A stretch of 64,000 nt of DNA, taken from Actinostola sp. cb2023 (lineage: Eukaryota; Cnidaria; Anthozoa; Actiniaria; Actinostolidae). The stretch's first letter is position 1. The number at the start of each line of letters is the position of its first letter. Position numbers and translations under genes: made by a program. Below the pieces are notes generated by a model. That model made no database searches. It had not been told where the DNA came from and worked only from the letters and a program-made list of their open reading frames with translations. Positions 10,998-22,119 of the stretch are shown piece after piece. The DNA is taken from positions 287,082 through 351,081 of the forward strand of contig JAUJYZ010000283.1 in the NCBI GenBank assembly GCA_033675265.1. Direction: 5' to 3'.

Positions 10998-11274
10998 CAC
11001 TCAATTGCAGAAACGTTGTAGTATACATTTATACAAATATACAAAGATCTAATGAGATGCAAAATGTTAGACATGCTAAAATACAACTATTTAAGCACAA
11101 AATAGTGCTGAAATTATTGTGTTGTCCTTGTTGGATGCGATACTAATCTAAAATTGATGATTCTGATATATTAGAAGAAAATTAGCGATGTTTCGCACAT
11201 TGTATCTCTTAGATATCTTGTATCTCATTAGATATTTGTATAAATGTATACTACAACCTTTCTGCAATTGAGTG
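10998..11274. mobile_element. Tc1/mariner-type MITE
   Basis: Inverted ends CACTCAATTGCAGAAACGTT and AACCTTTCTGCAATTGAGTG with TA on each side (10996-10997, 11275-11276). Internal arms continue through GTAGTATACATTTATACAAA. It abuts the larger Tc1/IS630-like element at 11286. Confidence 0.7.
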
Positions 11275-11825
11275 TATATAATATACACCTGTTTTCAAAA
11301 ACGTTGACCAAACAGAAATAGCAAAATAGCAAAATAGGAATTTTAGTTAACATAGGAAACAATGGGAAAGCATTCAAACTGAATACCGTAGAATTACGAA
11401 AGTAACGGCTACCCGAAAGTAACGTTAATTTTGGAACCTTATTCTAGTAATTTAAATTTCTAGTAATTCCCGAAAGAAACATATTTGGTAAACGGAAATG
11501 ACAAGAACAGGAACAAGCATTTAAGTTCATGAAAGCTCTGTATGTACAATAACTCAGTCGAACAGGAACATTTATTCAGATAAGTCTTATTTAAGTCTTA
11601 TGAAAATTATTAAAGTGACATAATGCTTATTCCACGGTTGGGTTTACGACGAATTTCGCGATCGTCTTCAATTATTCACGTATTTTAGCTGCCCGAAGTA
11701 ACGGCTACCCGAAAGCTACCTCTATACCTCTACCTACAATCTCTGATATCGATCCAGTCTGTTCTCTTTTCTCCAGCTAGTTCATGAAGCCGTAAATCGG
11801 GTTTCTCTAAAATGCTATGTATTAG

Positions 11826-12632
11826 CAGTGGCGGATCCAGGATTTTACAAAGTGGATAATCATACTTTCAAGGTATATATTCTCCCTCATAGAGTCGACT
11901 GATTATAATTGTCTACGCCTGGTGTTTATTCACGCCAGGAGCGTAGTTAGCTAGACCTATTTTTTTGCTGGTCCACAAAAGTGAACCAGGGCTGTAGCAA
12001 TGGCCAAGCGGTGGGAAAGACGCATAGCGAGCGCCGTAGGCGTGAGCCGGTCTGAAATCTAGAGGCTCGGAAATGCTATTTCCAGCGTTCTCCAAGAGTT
12101 ATTTGTGATTTACACGTATCGCTAATTACTTCCTACACTGTCTCAGCAAACCAATGCTGACTAACACTTGAGAATTTCGATGGCTGAATCGATTCGGACA
12201 ATCCTTTAATTCACGAAAGTCCGTAAGAACGCGCTATGAATCGTGCTCTGCTCTGACCAAGGCTGGTTTACAACCGGTTTCTCCTAAACCGTGTAATAAC
12301 GCGAAACATGAAAGGGAGTGTTAGAACACTTACAATACAGTGGAACCCGGTTAATACGGACACCATCGGGACGAGACGCAGTATCCGTATTAACCGGGTG
12401 TCCGTATTAACCGGGTATATTTTATAGGCATTTGTTTGAGTTTCGATTCAGCCGGGACAGAACAATGTCTGTAATAATTATAACCTAACCGGGTGTCCGT
12501 ATTAACCGGGTGTCCGTTAGGCCGGGTTCCACTGTACTTCTAATTCATATTTTCTATCAGTTAAACTTCTAGAGGGGGGTGGCTAGCCACCCCCCCCCCC
12601 CCCCCCCCCCCCCCCCCCTGTATCCGCCCCTG
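11826..12632. mobile_element. poly-G element, CAGTGGCGGATCCAGG termini
   Basis: Ends are CAGTGGCGGATCCAGG and CCTGTATCCGCCCCTG, with ATTAG repeated at 11821-11825 and 12633-12637. A long C run (12591-12618) lies just inside the right end. Related fragments with the same GGCGGATCCAGGATTT plus G-run signature are at 1166, 13801 and 45931, so this is an active or formerly active family here. It disrupts the transposase gene and carries a nested Tigger-like MITE. Confidence 0.75.
12338..12534. mobile_element. pogo/Tigger-like MITE
   Basis: Ends CAGTGGAACCCGGTTAATAC and the complement, flanked by TA. The interior repeats the GTGTCCGTATTAACCGGG phrase. These termini are those of pogo/Tigger-type elements. 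Small relatives lie at 19876-19918 and 20952-20994. Confidence 0.8.
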
Positions 12633-13058
12633 ATTAGAAGATACTCTTCGTGGAGATGCAATAATAATAATAATAATAACTCGTGACAACAACTTGTGAC
12701 AACAACTTGTGCAGCCATTAGGCCGGCCTGACAAGGCGCCGTGTCTAGCATATCGTCGACATATTCTGCTAACAGTACTTGTAGAAATAAACATATTTGC
12801 AGCAAAATTTCTTCATCTTTCTGCAGAAGCAGATATTTTGCCCATATAATTCTATTTCGAAGGTCTTCCGAGTATGCTTTCGGCATGTCTGCACCGCAGT
12901 TGTTTTCTGCTTGAATGCTTTACCTTTGTTTCCTATGTTAATACGGTAATTAAAATTCCTATTTTGCTATTTTGCTATTTGGTCAACGTTTTTGAAAACA
13001 GGTGTAATATAATATAATATACAATATATGATTCACAGGATTTCAGAACACTAGCAGT

Positions 13059-13361
13059 ATGAAAGGACAACTAACTCTGATATCTGTTCTCATCGTTGCG
13101 AGCTGTTTCCACCAGGGTCAGCTACACTCCATCCCCCAATACTGCAAGTACAAGGGAAAGATGTACTTACCTGCCTATGTATTCATTGAACGAATCAACT
13201 GCAAGAATGTGTTGTGTAATTGGAAGGGGTCGATTGTGTTTGAGCCCAGTATCTGCTACTATGCGGGCAAGAGTTACCGATGTAATGAAATTATATTGGA
13301 GGCCAAGTGTACAACATTAAAGTGCGAGTCAAGTGGCATTACAAGAAAGAGTAAATGCTAA
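13059..13361 (+). CDS. small secreted cysteine-rich protein, VWC-like
   Basis: A single open frame of 100 residues. Residues 1 to about 22 form a signal peptide (MKGQLTLISVLIVASCFHQG, hydrophobic core followed by small residues). The mature part has eight cysteines in the order QYCKYKGKMY, INCKNVLCNW, SICYYAGKSYRC, AKCTTLKC, KSKC. Repeated C-x-(Y)-x-G-K-x-Y motifs and the paired Cys resemble a single von Willebrand factor type C module, as in short secreted invertebrate proteins. I cannot assign a role; extracellular binding or defence is possible. AATAAA lies at 13394. ATTCACAG just upstream could be the acceptor of a 5'-UTR intron. A C-terminal remnant of the paralog is at 35914. A shifted overlapping frame is a shadow. 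Confidence 0.75.
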   Translation: MKGQLTLISVLIVASCFHQGQLHSIPQYCKYKGKMYLPAYVFIERINCKNVLCNWKGSIVFEPSICYYAGKSYRCNEIILEAKCTTLKCESSGITRKSKC

Positions 13362-13389
13362 TATGAAATAGCAAGCAAGGAAGTATTTG

Positions 13390-13905
13390 AATTCAATAAA
13401 TGTTTCATAAAATTTAATTTCAAGTATTGATGTCCACATTAAAACTAAATAAACCTACGGAATTCTTGTAATTCAGAGTATCATATATAAGTGTTGTAAA
13501 ACGTTCTATTCTTAGCACTAAGAGCGAAATATCTTAATAAATAATTTCAATCATTGATTTCAGAGTCTTGCCGCTTTCTCCTTCCCTCTCTCTCCTCCTG
13601 AAGGGCGGTCACGCAGACTACGTTACATGACACTTCGCGTATAATGTATGTTTTCTCGGTTGCATTTTATCTGAGCGGATTCTGAAAAAAAAAAAAAAAA
13701 ATTGATACTAGCTGTAGTTATTGCAACTGATTTGGTGACATTCAAAATAGTAAAAAGGAGTTGACAATACATTCAGTTTCAAGATTGTATATAGAGTGCA
13801 GCGGATCCAGGATTAAAAAGGGGGGGGGGGGGGGGCTTCATAAATAATAATAATAAATTTATAAAGCGCCATATTCAAGGTTCAGTAATTCACAAAGGGT
13901 GGTTC
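13390..13905. other. 3' flank and spacer
   Basis: Contains AATAAA at 13394 and then a block (GTTGTAAAACGTTCTATTCT onward) that recurs at 45592 in copy 2. An A run lies at 13684-13700. A poly-G element fragment (GCGGATCCAGGATT plus G run) is at 13801-13834. No gene is seen. Confidence 0.6.
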
Positions 13906-13916
13906 CATGGAACTGT

Positions 13917-14056
13917 AGAGTACAAACACTAAAACGACCGTGCAACATAAATAGTACTATTTAGTACTAAATAGTGATATTTCTATTGTTTTCCATTGTT
14001 TATTTAGTGCTATTTAGTATTAGTAATTACCAAATCAGTCATGGATAGCAATTTTA

Positions 14057-14111
<55 letters not shown>

Positions 14112-14385
14112 GGACGAGATTCAAAATGGCGTTTCGTTTCGCTACAGTCTCCGAATTTATTTGTTTATTAAAGTGCCAATTTTTATCCAACTGATTTGGT
14201 AAATACTAAAACAATTATCCCCCTCAGTGTCGATGAATAGTGGTGAATATTTACCTTGCTGCTCGAAGACTCGCGGCTCGGTAAATATCCACCACTACTC
14301 ACCTCCACTTCGGGGAATAATTGTTCACTATTTAGTATAAAACATTGCACGGTTTTATATTAACTAACTGTTTGTACTCTAGATA
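13917..14385. mobile_element. foldback MITE shared with copy 2
   Basis: Arms AGAGTACAAACACTAAAACG and, at the right end, ATTGCACGG...AACTGTTTGTACTCTA. The interior includes AACAATTATTCCCC and the CCACTTCGGGGAATAATTGT palindrome. Copy 2 has it at 46145-46615, so it predates the duplication. Confidence 0.7.
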
Positions 14386-14903
14386 GCACGAAATGGGCTG
14401 GAATTATAATTTTGCTGGTACAATATGTTTATTAAAAGTTTATAGTCGTTTGCAAGACGTTGTTTGTGTTTATCTAACGGTGGTCTTGTTGTGTACTCTT
14501 CGTGTAAACATTTGCTTAACGTATATTTTTTATCTCGATTAGTCAAGACTGAATGGCGACAATCGATAAACATTTATTTTCATTTTGAAGCGAGAAACGG
14601 GTCGCCAAAGACGATTAAATCATGTTTTTAAAACATGTTCAGTAACCACGAACAATGAGTTAATGTGCGCATGCGTAGAGTCGTTTTCGTATGAGTGGGA
14701 ACTAGTTACGGTACCGTGTTGTGGCGTATTTGATTGGATGAGATGTAACTGCACGCTTTTTGCGGATTGGTTCAGAAAGGAAGCCATTTGAGTGTTACAG
14801 TACCGTGCCGTATTGAAAGAGTTTGATTGGATGAGATGTATCTGCACGCTTTTTGATTGGTTCAGAAAGGAAGCCATTTGAGTGTCACAGTACCGTAGGT
14901 TTC
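14386..14903. other. duplicated non-coding sequence with local tandem repeat
   Basis: Matches 46615-47160. A phrase GATTGGATGAGATGTA...CTGCACGCTTTTT...GGTTCAGAAAGGAAGCCATT is repeated at 14730-14790 and 14825-14885, a tandem duplication with a period of about 95-100 bases. No gene. Confidence 0.6.
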
Positions 14904-15463
14904 GGCTGTCATTAAAACGTGGGGTGCGGACTGCGGATTGCGGATAGATTTTTGCGGACTGCGGATAGATTTTTGCGGACTGCGGATAGATTTTTGCGGA
15001 CAGTCTCCAAAAAATAAACTTAATACACGAATGCATTATTTGCATTAAGATTTCGAGAGAAATCTCATATTCTTTACTCGTCAGAGCCGTTCGACGAGAA
15101 AATCTTCAAACTTGAGATCGCCACGGCGAACTGAGACCAGCAATGCAATGAACTTCGCTCAATCAACTATCAACATGCCGACTGATTCGCGAAGAAAAAC
15201 ATACAGATACACATGGAAGCCTTGAAAGCCTTTATTTATCAGTTATACAAACTTGAACTAGTTAATCTGAAGCATTGTATAGACAAGCATTACAAACCTG
15301 GAGACTGGATAACTGATCCGATCCGAATCGAACGGCAGAAGTCATTCAGCCGTTGAATCGAAAGCAACGCGAACGATAAATACTTGAACGGCCGCGAACA
15401 CAATCAAAATGTTTTAAATATTGAAGATATACTTTTGTCTCTGACTTTAGCTTTTTTTATTAA

Positions 15464-15497
15464 GACGTTTCGACTGTAAATCAACAGTCTTCATCAG
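15464..15497 (-). ncRNA. hammerhead ribozyme motif, left arm of composite
   Basis: On the minus strand: CTGATGA, stem II GACTG/CAGTC with loop TTGATTTA, then GAAACGTC. This is the canonical CUGAUGA core with a cleavage triplet. It is the inverted twin of 22120-22153. Confidence 0.7.
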
Positions 15498-15986
15498 TTC
15501 GATAGTAAGAAACTGCGCGCGGATAGATTTCAAAAAATACTACGTATTTATATCTATCTATCTTGTAGATGAATTTGATTTGAATTTGCATCATTGCATT
15601 TGTGTATTGATTGTCAGTTTCTACGCCTCTGTTTACGGTGGCCCATAGGGGACACGCTGCAAATAAGACAAGTTGCTGCAAATAAGACGAGTTGCTGCAA
15701 ATAAAAAACGAGTTGCTGCAAATAAGACGAGTTGCTGCAAATAAAAAACGAGTTGCTGCAAATAAGACGAGTTGCTGCAAATAAAACGAGTTGCTGCAAA
15801 TAAGACGAGTTGCTGCAAATAAGACGAGTTGCTGCAAATAAGACGAGTTGCTGCAAATAAAACGAGTCGCTGCAAATAAAACGAGTTGCTGCAAATAAGG
15901 TCATAAAACACTGCGCGCGCAGGGTGCGAGCGAAGACTGGGTTCGACGACTCATGCTTGGTAGCCTAGCCATCCACTTTTCCTCTT

Positions 15987-16301
15987 ATGTTTTGTACTGG
16001 ATGTGGAGGAAATATTACTCTCTTAGATGCAAACTTTTGTCCTTCCTGTGGGACACAAGTCAACAAAGATTCGAATAAAAGTCTTTTGGGAGCACAGAAA
16101 CACCCAAGTTACGTTGAATTTAAGAAACGAAAAGAAGTTGACAGAACGTCAAAGTTCAAGAACAAGAAATCAAGGCTTGATATCATCGTGGAAGACGTTA
16201 CCATACAAGTTGGAATGATGGCCTCGAGAGATGGCGATTTAAAGATTCAACGAGGTAGCAGTCTTCCTATTAAAGTGTCGCCATGTGTCAGCTATATATG
16301 A
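15987..16301 (+). CDS. zinc-ribbon accessory protein of the integrase transposon
   Basis: A frame of 104 residues, opening MFCTGCGGNITLLDANFCPS, which is a four-cysteine zinc ribbon (C-x2-C ... C-x2-C, with CGTQ after). A Lys/Arg-rich stretch (KKRKEVDRTSKFKNKKSR) looks like a nuclear localisation signal. The last part (DIIVEDVTIQVGMM...LKIQRGSSLPIKVS) resembles a beta-rich, ubiquitin-like segment. The frame may be cut short: GAG|GTAGCA at 16253 or a later site could be a splice donor. It starts 3 bases past the end of the left TIR region, facing the integrase. I infer an accessory DNA-binding or targeting role; a host zinc-ribbon gene captured by the element is the alternative. Confidence 0.6.
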   Translation: MFCTGCGGNITLLDANFCPSCGTQVNKDSNKSLLGAQKHPSYVEFKKRKEVDRTSKFKNKKSRLDIIVEDVTIQVGMMASRDGDLKIQRGSSLPIKVSPCVSYI

Positions 16302-17379
16302 GACAATACATTTCTTGAAATCTGAGACAAAGAACTAATAACAACATAATTTTCAGGGATTTGGTACTTTGTAAATATAGTGAATGATGTAAGCTTACAT
16401 TTTGTTGTACATTGTGCATGTACATATAACTTTGTTAAAGATCTAGAGTTATTTAATATTATAAGTTAAGCCTGGTTCATACTAGGTGACATAAATGCAA
16501 AATACACCTTTGCATTAGGTTTTATGTTATCATTGTGGACATCACAGCGTAATGGCATAACAGGATTAGTGACATAATATATTTTAAAGCATAACAACAT
16601 AAAACATCTACATAAGTTTATATAATTATTGCTATTGTGAACCAGCTTTATTGTCCAGTTCCAGTTATTGTAAAAATGTTTTATAAAGAACACATTATTT
16701 GTTCCTGTTTGCATGGCAAAATCAACACAATATAGTACATTATCCCTCCCGCTGACTCATTAGCATTAAGGTACGGGATGAGACTCCCTGTCGAGCAATA
16801 CGACAAAGAGCACATAAGTGCTAATTTTGTCAACAAGAGGGTGGGTTGGGTGGGTCGACTTCCACTCGCCATCTCAATCTTGGTGAACTGACACATTTGC
16901 ATAATTAATTCTACCTTATATACTGCTTATTACGTCATCGCACGGGATAATGAATATTCATGAAGTATGAATAGGTTTTTATTGATTACCAATTTACATA
17001 ATTTACAATAGAAATCCAATATTATTTATGAATTGGAATTTTTGAGGCATACCAAATTATTAGCACTATTACTAAATAGTGACATTTCTAGAGTGCAGAC
17101 AACAAAGGCATGAAAAAGTAGTAAACAATCAGTGCTAAATGGCACTAAACAATAAAAGACAAATAATAACTTTACACCTTTTATAGTGCTATTTAGTTAG
17201 TCAAATCTGTCAGTTTTTTTTGTCTGCACTCTATTGTTTTCCATTGTTTAATTGCTACTAATTAGTGGAAATAATTACACAAATTGCTCTGGGCAAAGAC
17301 AAGTATTTCATTTTGCTTGTCTTACATAATTTATGATGTAAATTTGTATCAAAATTCAATATTAAAATGTTCAAATTTG

Positions 17380-19365
17380 TAATAGGTTAAATCTTTGAAA
17401 AAGGTCAAATGCATCTCCTTCATCAACTGCCATGTTCCACCTACTACATGTACTTTCTAATATGTGTTCAAAACATTCATGATGCATATCATCCTCTACA
17501 TCAATCTGACAATCTCCTTCAACTTCCTTTATTTTATCTTGATACTGGGATAGTACAATCCATAGAACCTAACGTTCTGTTCTGGTAAAAAATATAAAAT
17601 ATCTGGAACTCCACTGCACTCACTGTATCATGCCTTGACTGCTATATGTAGTGACTGTTCCAGTGATCTCTGACCTTGTCCAGTTCATTTTGAATAATCT
17701 TTGAAAAGCAAAACCATAGACATTTCATGTGAAATTCATTTCCAAGCTCTAGCACACCTGACTGAACCATATCCTTAAAAAAGTCAATCCACCAGTTAGA
17801 TCAACTTCTTCTGAAAGTTGCACAACATTTTCTGTCCTATAATCAGATCGGACTATTCTTGGGCATCCGCCACAATTTTGAACATTATCCAAATACAGTG
17901 TAGCTGTTATCTTGGGATTGTTGTTGGATTTTACAAGCTCCAACCAAAGTATTCTTCTGCTATATCCACAAATGCATCCGTGAATAGGGAAGCCATAAGG
18001 TTTTAGCTTATTGTAACCTAAAGAAGAAAACACAGTTTATATCATCATCATAAATGAGTTCTTAAAAAAAACTAAATAAGTTTTACTATAAAAAATACTA
18101 AAAATTATAATATAAAAATATTGTCAAATTTGATACATAAAAATCATGGTTACAATTCCAATCTTAATACGTATACACCTATTTCAAATAACGTTGTCGC
18201 GTTCAAAGCAACAAGCGTCAAGCCAAGACCAAAGTGCATGAATGCTGGTTATGCCGCTGACAATTATTTAAATCACAATTGTTTCTATGAGGACTAATTA
18301 CAAAATGTGAACATTTTCACATGTTTGTTTGCGTATCACACTTCGTTCCATAGAAAATACGTCTGATTTCAATAATTTGCCAGCACAAAACCAGCATTCA
18401 CTTCGGCCTTGGCTTGACGCTTGTTGCTTTGAATGCGACAACGTTAGTTGAAATAGGTGTATACATAACAGTATGTTTCCATATGGCCTCTCTGTCCTGA
18501 ACAGTGTATATAATTTTATGTGAGTCTGTCCTAAACAGGGTATGATGCACGATTGTCGTCATTTTAAAAGTATGGTTTTATCCAGTATTTAGCCATCCGA
18601 GATCCAAGACGTTTGCCAACGTGTTAAAATTATGTAAAATATAGTGTGTATTTGTACTTTGTCCTAAACAGGGTCCTAAAATATGTTGTCCTAGACCCCT
18701 ATACCCAAACATGGGTCAAGTACCCCCCCTTTTGCTTCTGTCAGGTCTGACAAACTTGAAGGGGGACTATGTAGGATGTAAATTGTTCAAAATTTGATTG
18801 AGCTGAAACTTCACTGAAATAATCTTGAAGGGTCTTATTCACAAGTTAAAATATTTTCTCAATATTCCAGAGGGAAGTACTAATAGTACTACATGTATAT
18901 TTTTATGAATCTTTAGAGGTAACAGTGGCGTCAACTCAACCCAAACTCAGGGGGTTTCACTTGACTGGTGCATTACTACATGGCAATTTATTGATTATCC
19001 ACAAGGTGTATAACTTCACATTAATGTATTAAGCTTAACTTATATTTTTTTATTATTTTTACTGTAATCAATCATGAAAGATACTGTCTGCGCAACTACT
19101 GGCTACTACAACTCACCATCAATATGCCAGCAAAAATTAAGTCCACTTGAAACACAGTTCCTTCGTCTAAGCCATCTCTTTGCCTTCTCTTCTACTCCAT
19201 TTGGATCGATTTCTTTCATTTAATAGCGTTTGAACCACGCTACGAGGAATATGCATATGATGTTCTAACTGAGGGGAGAGAGCGTTGCGATCCAGTTACA
19301 CCATGATGTTTGTTCAGTAAACTAACAATATCTTTGTAGCGATATCCGCGGTGAAAGTACATCTT
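17380..19365 (-). pseudogene. rve-type integrase with an intron, degenerate
   Basis: Read on the minus strand. Exon A (19365-19117) gives MYFHRGYRYKDIVSLLNKHH, a helix-turn-helix-like N-terminus; then, after frameshifts, NFCWHID up to GATG|GTGAGT. The acceptor TTCTTTAG|GTTACAA at 18018 restores the codon, so HID-GYNKLKPYGFPIHG continues in exon B (18017 down), followed by CGYSRRILWLEL and CPRIVRSDYRTEN, carrying the first two acidic residues of the DDE core. The section with the third (Glu) is deleted: TEN is followed closely by WWIDFFKDMVQSG and a conserved C-terminal LGNEFHMKCLWFCFSKIIQN...DHWNSHY. Several stops and frameshifts follow. This is the transposase of the element, now dead. The intron is absent from relatives at 49390 and 51250. 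Confidence 0.75.
18176..18459. mobile_element. Tc1/mariner-type MITE nested in the integrase intron
   Basis: Inverted ends CACCTATTTCAAATAACGTT and the complement, with arms of about 65 bases and TA on both sides. The ends resemble those of the IS630-like element at 11286 (CACCTGTTTTCAAAAACG), so it may be mobilised by the same type of transposase. It lies in the intron of the integrase gene. Confidence 0.75.
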
Positions 19366-19710
19366 TCTAATAAACACAAAGTGGATGGCTAGGCTACCAA
19401 GCATGAGTCGTCGAACCCAGTCTTCGCTCGCACCCTGCGCGCGCAGTGTTTTATGACCTTATTTGCAGCAACTCGTTTTATTTGCAGCGACTCGTTTTAT
19501 TTGCAGCAACTCGTCTTATTTGCAGCAACTCGTCTTATTTGCAGCAACTCGTCTTATTTGCAGCAACTCGTTTTATTTGCAGCAACTCGTTTTTTATTTG
19601 CAGCAACTTGTCTTATTTGCAGCAACTCGTTTTTTATTTGCAGCAACTCGTCTTATTTGCAGCAACCCGTCTTATTTGCAGCGTGTCCCCTATGGGCCAC
19701 CGTATCTGTT

Positions 19711-21160
19711 GGGCACCACCTAGTGACTAAGTACCATCACTGTCTGAAACATCATCTTTGCCTTACCTCATGACACGACGTACCTTATTATTACGGCAAA
19801 TGAGGCCTAATACTGCTGGATAGAGGTATGATTTACGCCAAGTTCAAACGTCGCATTTGTGTCGAATATATTAAATACAGTGGAACCGATGGTGTCCGTA
19901 TTAACCGGGTTCCACTGTACCTATTTGAGTCGAATATAATTCATAAGCATCGTCATCTATATCCAGCAGTATTAGGTCCCACAGTTTGATCCTATATATC
20001 TATACATTGACTCTATACTTATGCTGCTACCGTATTCTCAGCAGTTGAGTAATTACGGAACCTTCTATTATTGAACTGAACTAAATATTTTAAAATACAG
20101 TCAAACCTCTCTGACGGCCACCTCTCTATAATGGCCTGGGTATTCTGTCGCGGTCAACAGCACACAAACTCTTTATTGAGTTGTGATGACAGAATAAAAA
20201 GCAGATAATAAATCAGAACCAATTTCTTTTTGCTTTTATTTCCATGTTTCTTGTTTGTTTTTCTTGTTTTTTTAAAATCATGTATTAAGTTATTAGTTAT
20301 TGATTTTTTTATCATGTATTTTAAAAGTTTATTTTTTTGGAGACTGTCCGCAAAAATCTATCCGCAATCCGCAAAAATCTATCCGCAATCCGCAAAAATC
20401 TATCCGCAATCCGCAGTCCTCACCCCTCGTTTTAATGACAGCCCCTACTGTCATTAAAACGAGGGGTGAGGACTGCGGATTGCGGATAGATTTTTGCGGA
20501 CTGCGGATAGATTTTTGCGGACAGTCTCCAAAAAAATAAACTTTTAAAATACATGATAAAAAAATCAATAATAATAATAATAATAATAATACATGATTTT
20601 AAAAAAACAAGAAAAACAAACAAGAAACATGGAAATAAAAGCAAAAAGAAATTGGTTCTGATTTATTATCTGCTTTTTATTCTGTCATCACAACTCAATA
20701 AAGAGTTTGTGTGCTGTTGACCGCGACAGAATACCCAGGCCATTATAGAGAGGTGGCCGTCAGAGAGGTTTGACTGTATTTTAAAATATTTAGTTCAGTT
20801 CAATAATAAAAGGTTCCGTAATTACTCAATCTGAGGATACGGTAGCAGCATAAGTATAGAGTCAATGTATAGATATATAGGATCAAACTGTGGGACCTAA
20901 TACTGCTGGATATAGATGACGATGCTCATGAATTATATTCGACTCAAATAGGTACAGTGGAACCCGGTTAATACGGACACCATCGGTTCCACTGTATTTA
21001 ATATATTCGACACAAATGTGACGTTTGAACTTGGCGTAAATCATACCTCTATCCAGCAGTATTAGGCCTCATTTGCCGTAATAATAAGGTACGTCGTGTC
21101 ATGAGGTAAGGCAAAGATGATGTTTCAGACAGTGATGGTACTTAGTCCTAGGTGGTGCCC
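19711..21160. repeat. 1.45-kb near-perfect palindrome
   Basis: Arms 19711-20450 and 20450-21160 are inverted copies meeting at CCCCTACTGTCATTAAAACG. Each arm holds a pogo-like mini element (CAGTGGAACC...), another repeat beginning ATACAGTCAAACCTCTCTGA and the GCGGATAGATTTTTGCGGAC tandem. The arms differ by a TAATAA microsatellite (20573-20592) and few substitutions, suggesting recent formation. Confidence 0.85.
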
Positions 21161-21166
21161 AACAGA

Positions 21167-22085
21167 GGCGTAGAAACTGACAATCAATACACAAATGCAA
21201 TAATGCAAATTCAAATCAAATTCATCTACAAGATAGATAGATACTAGGCTACCTAACAGCAGTGAATGCTGACGGTGATGCAATGTTTATAGTAGTTGTG
21301 GATAAGAGTTGGTGCCGGAGAGCTTAGAGTGATTCCAATCAGAAACCTGGGCACTACTAATTAGCTGTCAGTGTATATTAGATGCAAAGTAACAAAAGAC
21401 AACAAAGAGTGAGTGTCTAATAGTGTTGGTGTAGTTAGTAATGCCCAGGTTTATTGGAATCACTCTACTGTAGTTATGAAATGTTTTGTTTTATGTAAGT
21501 GACAAGTATGCAAATTATTAGGCGAGTCTACCTTTCTTTGTTTTGAATAGTATTTGTCTATTTGAAAAAGTGGATAGCTTATGAATAACTAATGTATTAC
21601 TTATAATTGAGATTTCAATGCGAATATTCACACTTGAAACTGACACACGGTCAGCCGGCACTAATCAGCTCAATTAATACGGTGATCTTCAACTACACAA
21701 TTCCCACGAAAAGCACAAGATACGGTATCTGATGGGCTTACGAGTCAGGATATACCGCGGGCTAAAGAAACATACACATGTACAAATTAATTAGGGACAC
21801 ATATTTTGGGCACGACATTTACTGATCAGAAACGCGAAAACAACTCAATTCAGGCTATAGCGTATGTAGGAGTTGGCGCGAAAAGCATGACGGTTCTTGA
21901 GAATTGCATGATGGTTCTTGAGAATTGCATGATGGTTCTTGAGAATTGCATGATGGTTATTGGAAACTGCATGCCGGGTAAAAATCGAGATTTTTTTCTG
22001 CCTACGTGAATGAATTAGAATTGCTTCCTTGCTCGCTCGCTTCAGGCTCGCTCGCTGCGTCAGCAATAAATACGTAGTATTTTTT
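21167..22085. other. inner part of the composite; 21-bp tandem repeat
   Basis: Includes the empty integrase-element site (21161-21166) with flanking sequence complementary to 15545-15633. At 21887-21972 there are four units of GCATGATGGTTCTTGAGAATT, 21 bases each. No gene is recognised. Confidence 0.6.
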
Positions 22086-22119
22086 TAAATCTATCCGCGC
22101 GCAGTTTCTTACTATCCAA

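Larger units (their letters stand above)
11740..12886 (-). pseudogene. IS630/Tc1-type transposase, frameshifted and split
   Basis: Minus-strand translation from 12886 starts MPKAYSEDLRNRIIWAKYLL, the typical N-terminal helix-turn-helix of IS630-like transposases. One frame over it continues LFISTSTVSRICRRYARHGA, the second recognition helix and basic linker. The reading frame stops where the poly-G element is inserted (12632). It resumes beyond it at about 11810 with ILEKPDLRLHELAGE, as expected for the segment following the DNA-binding domain. The DDE/D catalytic residues are not recognisable in what is left. A frameshift, a nested insertion and loss of the catalytic part make it non-functional. 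Confidence 0.7.
11286..13004. mobile_element. IS630/Tc1-like DNA transposon, 1.7 kb, dead
   Basis: TIRs of about 75 bases begin CACCTGTTTTCAAAAACGTT and continue through ACCAAACAGAAATAGCAAAA; the complement ends at 13004. TA flanks both ends. It carries a broken transposase on the minus strand (11740-12886) and has itself been hit by a poly-G element (11826-12632) holding yet another MITE. The right end lies 54 bases before the start codon of the secreted peptide gene at 13059, so it must lie in or next to that gene's 5' region. Confidence 0.85.
15634..19704. mobile_element. IS3EU-like integrase transposon, 4.07 kb
   Basis: TIRs start TACGGTGGCCCATAGGGGAC and run about 345 bases. Most of each TIR is a tandem array of 19-21-base units (GCTGCAAATAAGACGAGTT and variants, 15659-15899 and 19461-19681). 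The 6-bp TSD is TCTGTT at 15628-15633 and 19705-19710; an unoccupied version (AACAGA on the other strand) is at 21161-21166 in the inverted arm. It encodes a zinc-ribbon protein on the plus strand and an integrase on the minus strand, facing each other. A 6-bp TSD, TA-starting termini and an rve integrase fit what I know of IS3EU elements. Two smaller palindromes (17065-17235 and 18176-18459) are nested inside. Confidence 0.75.
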
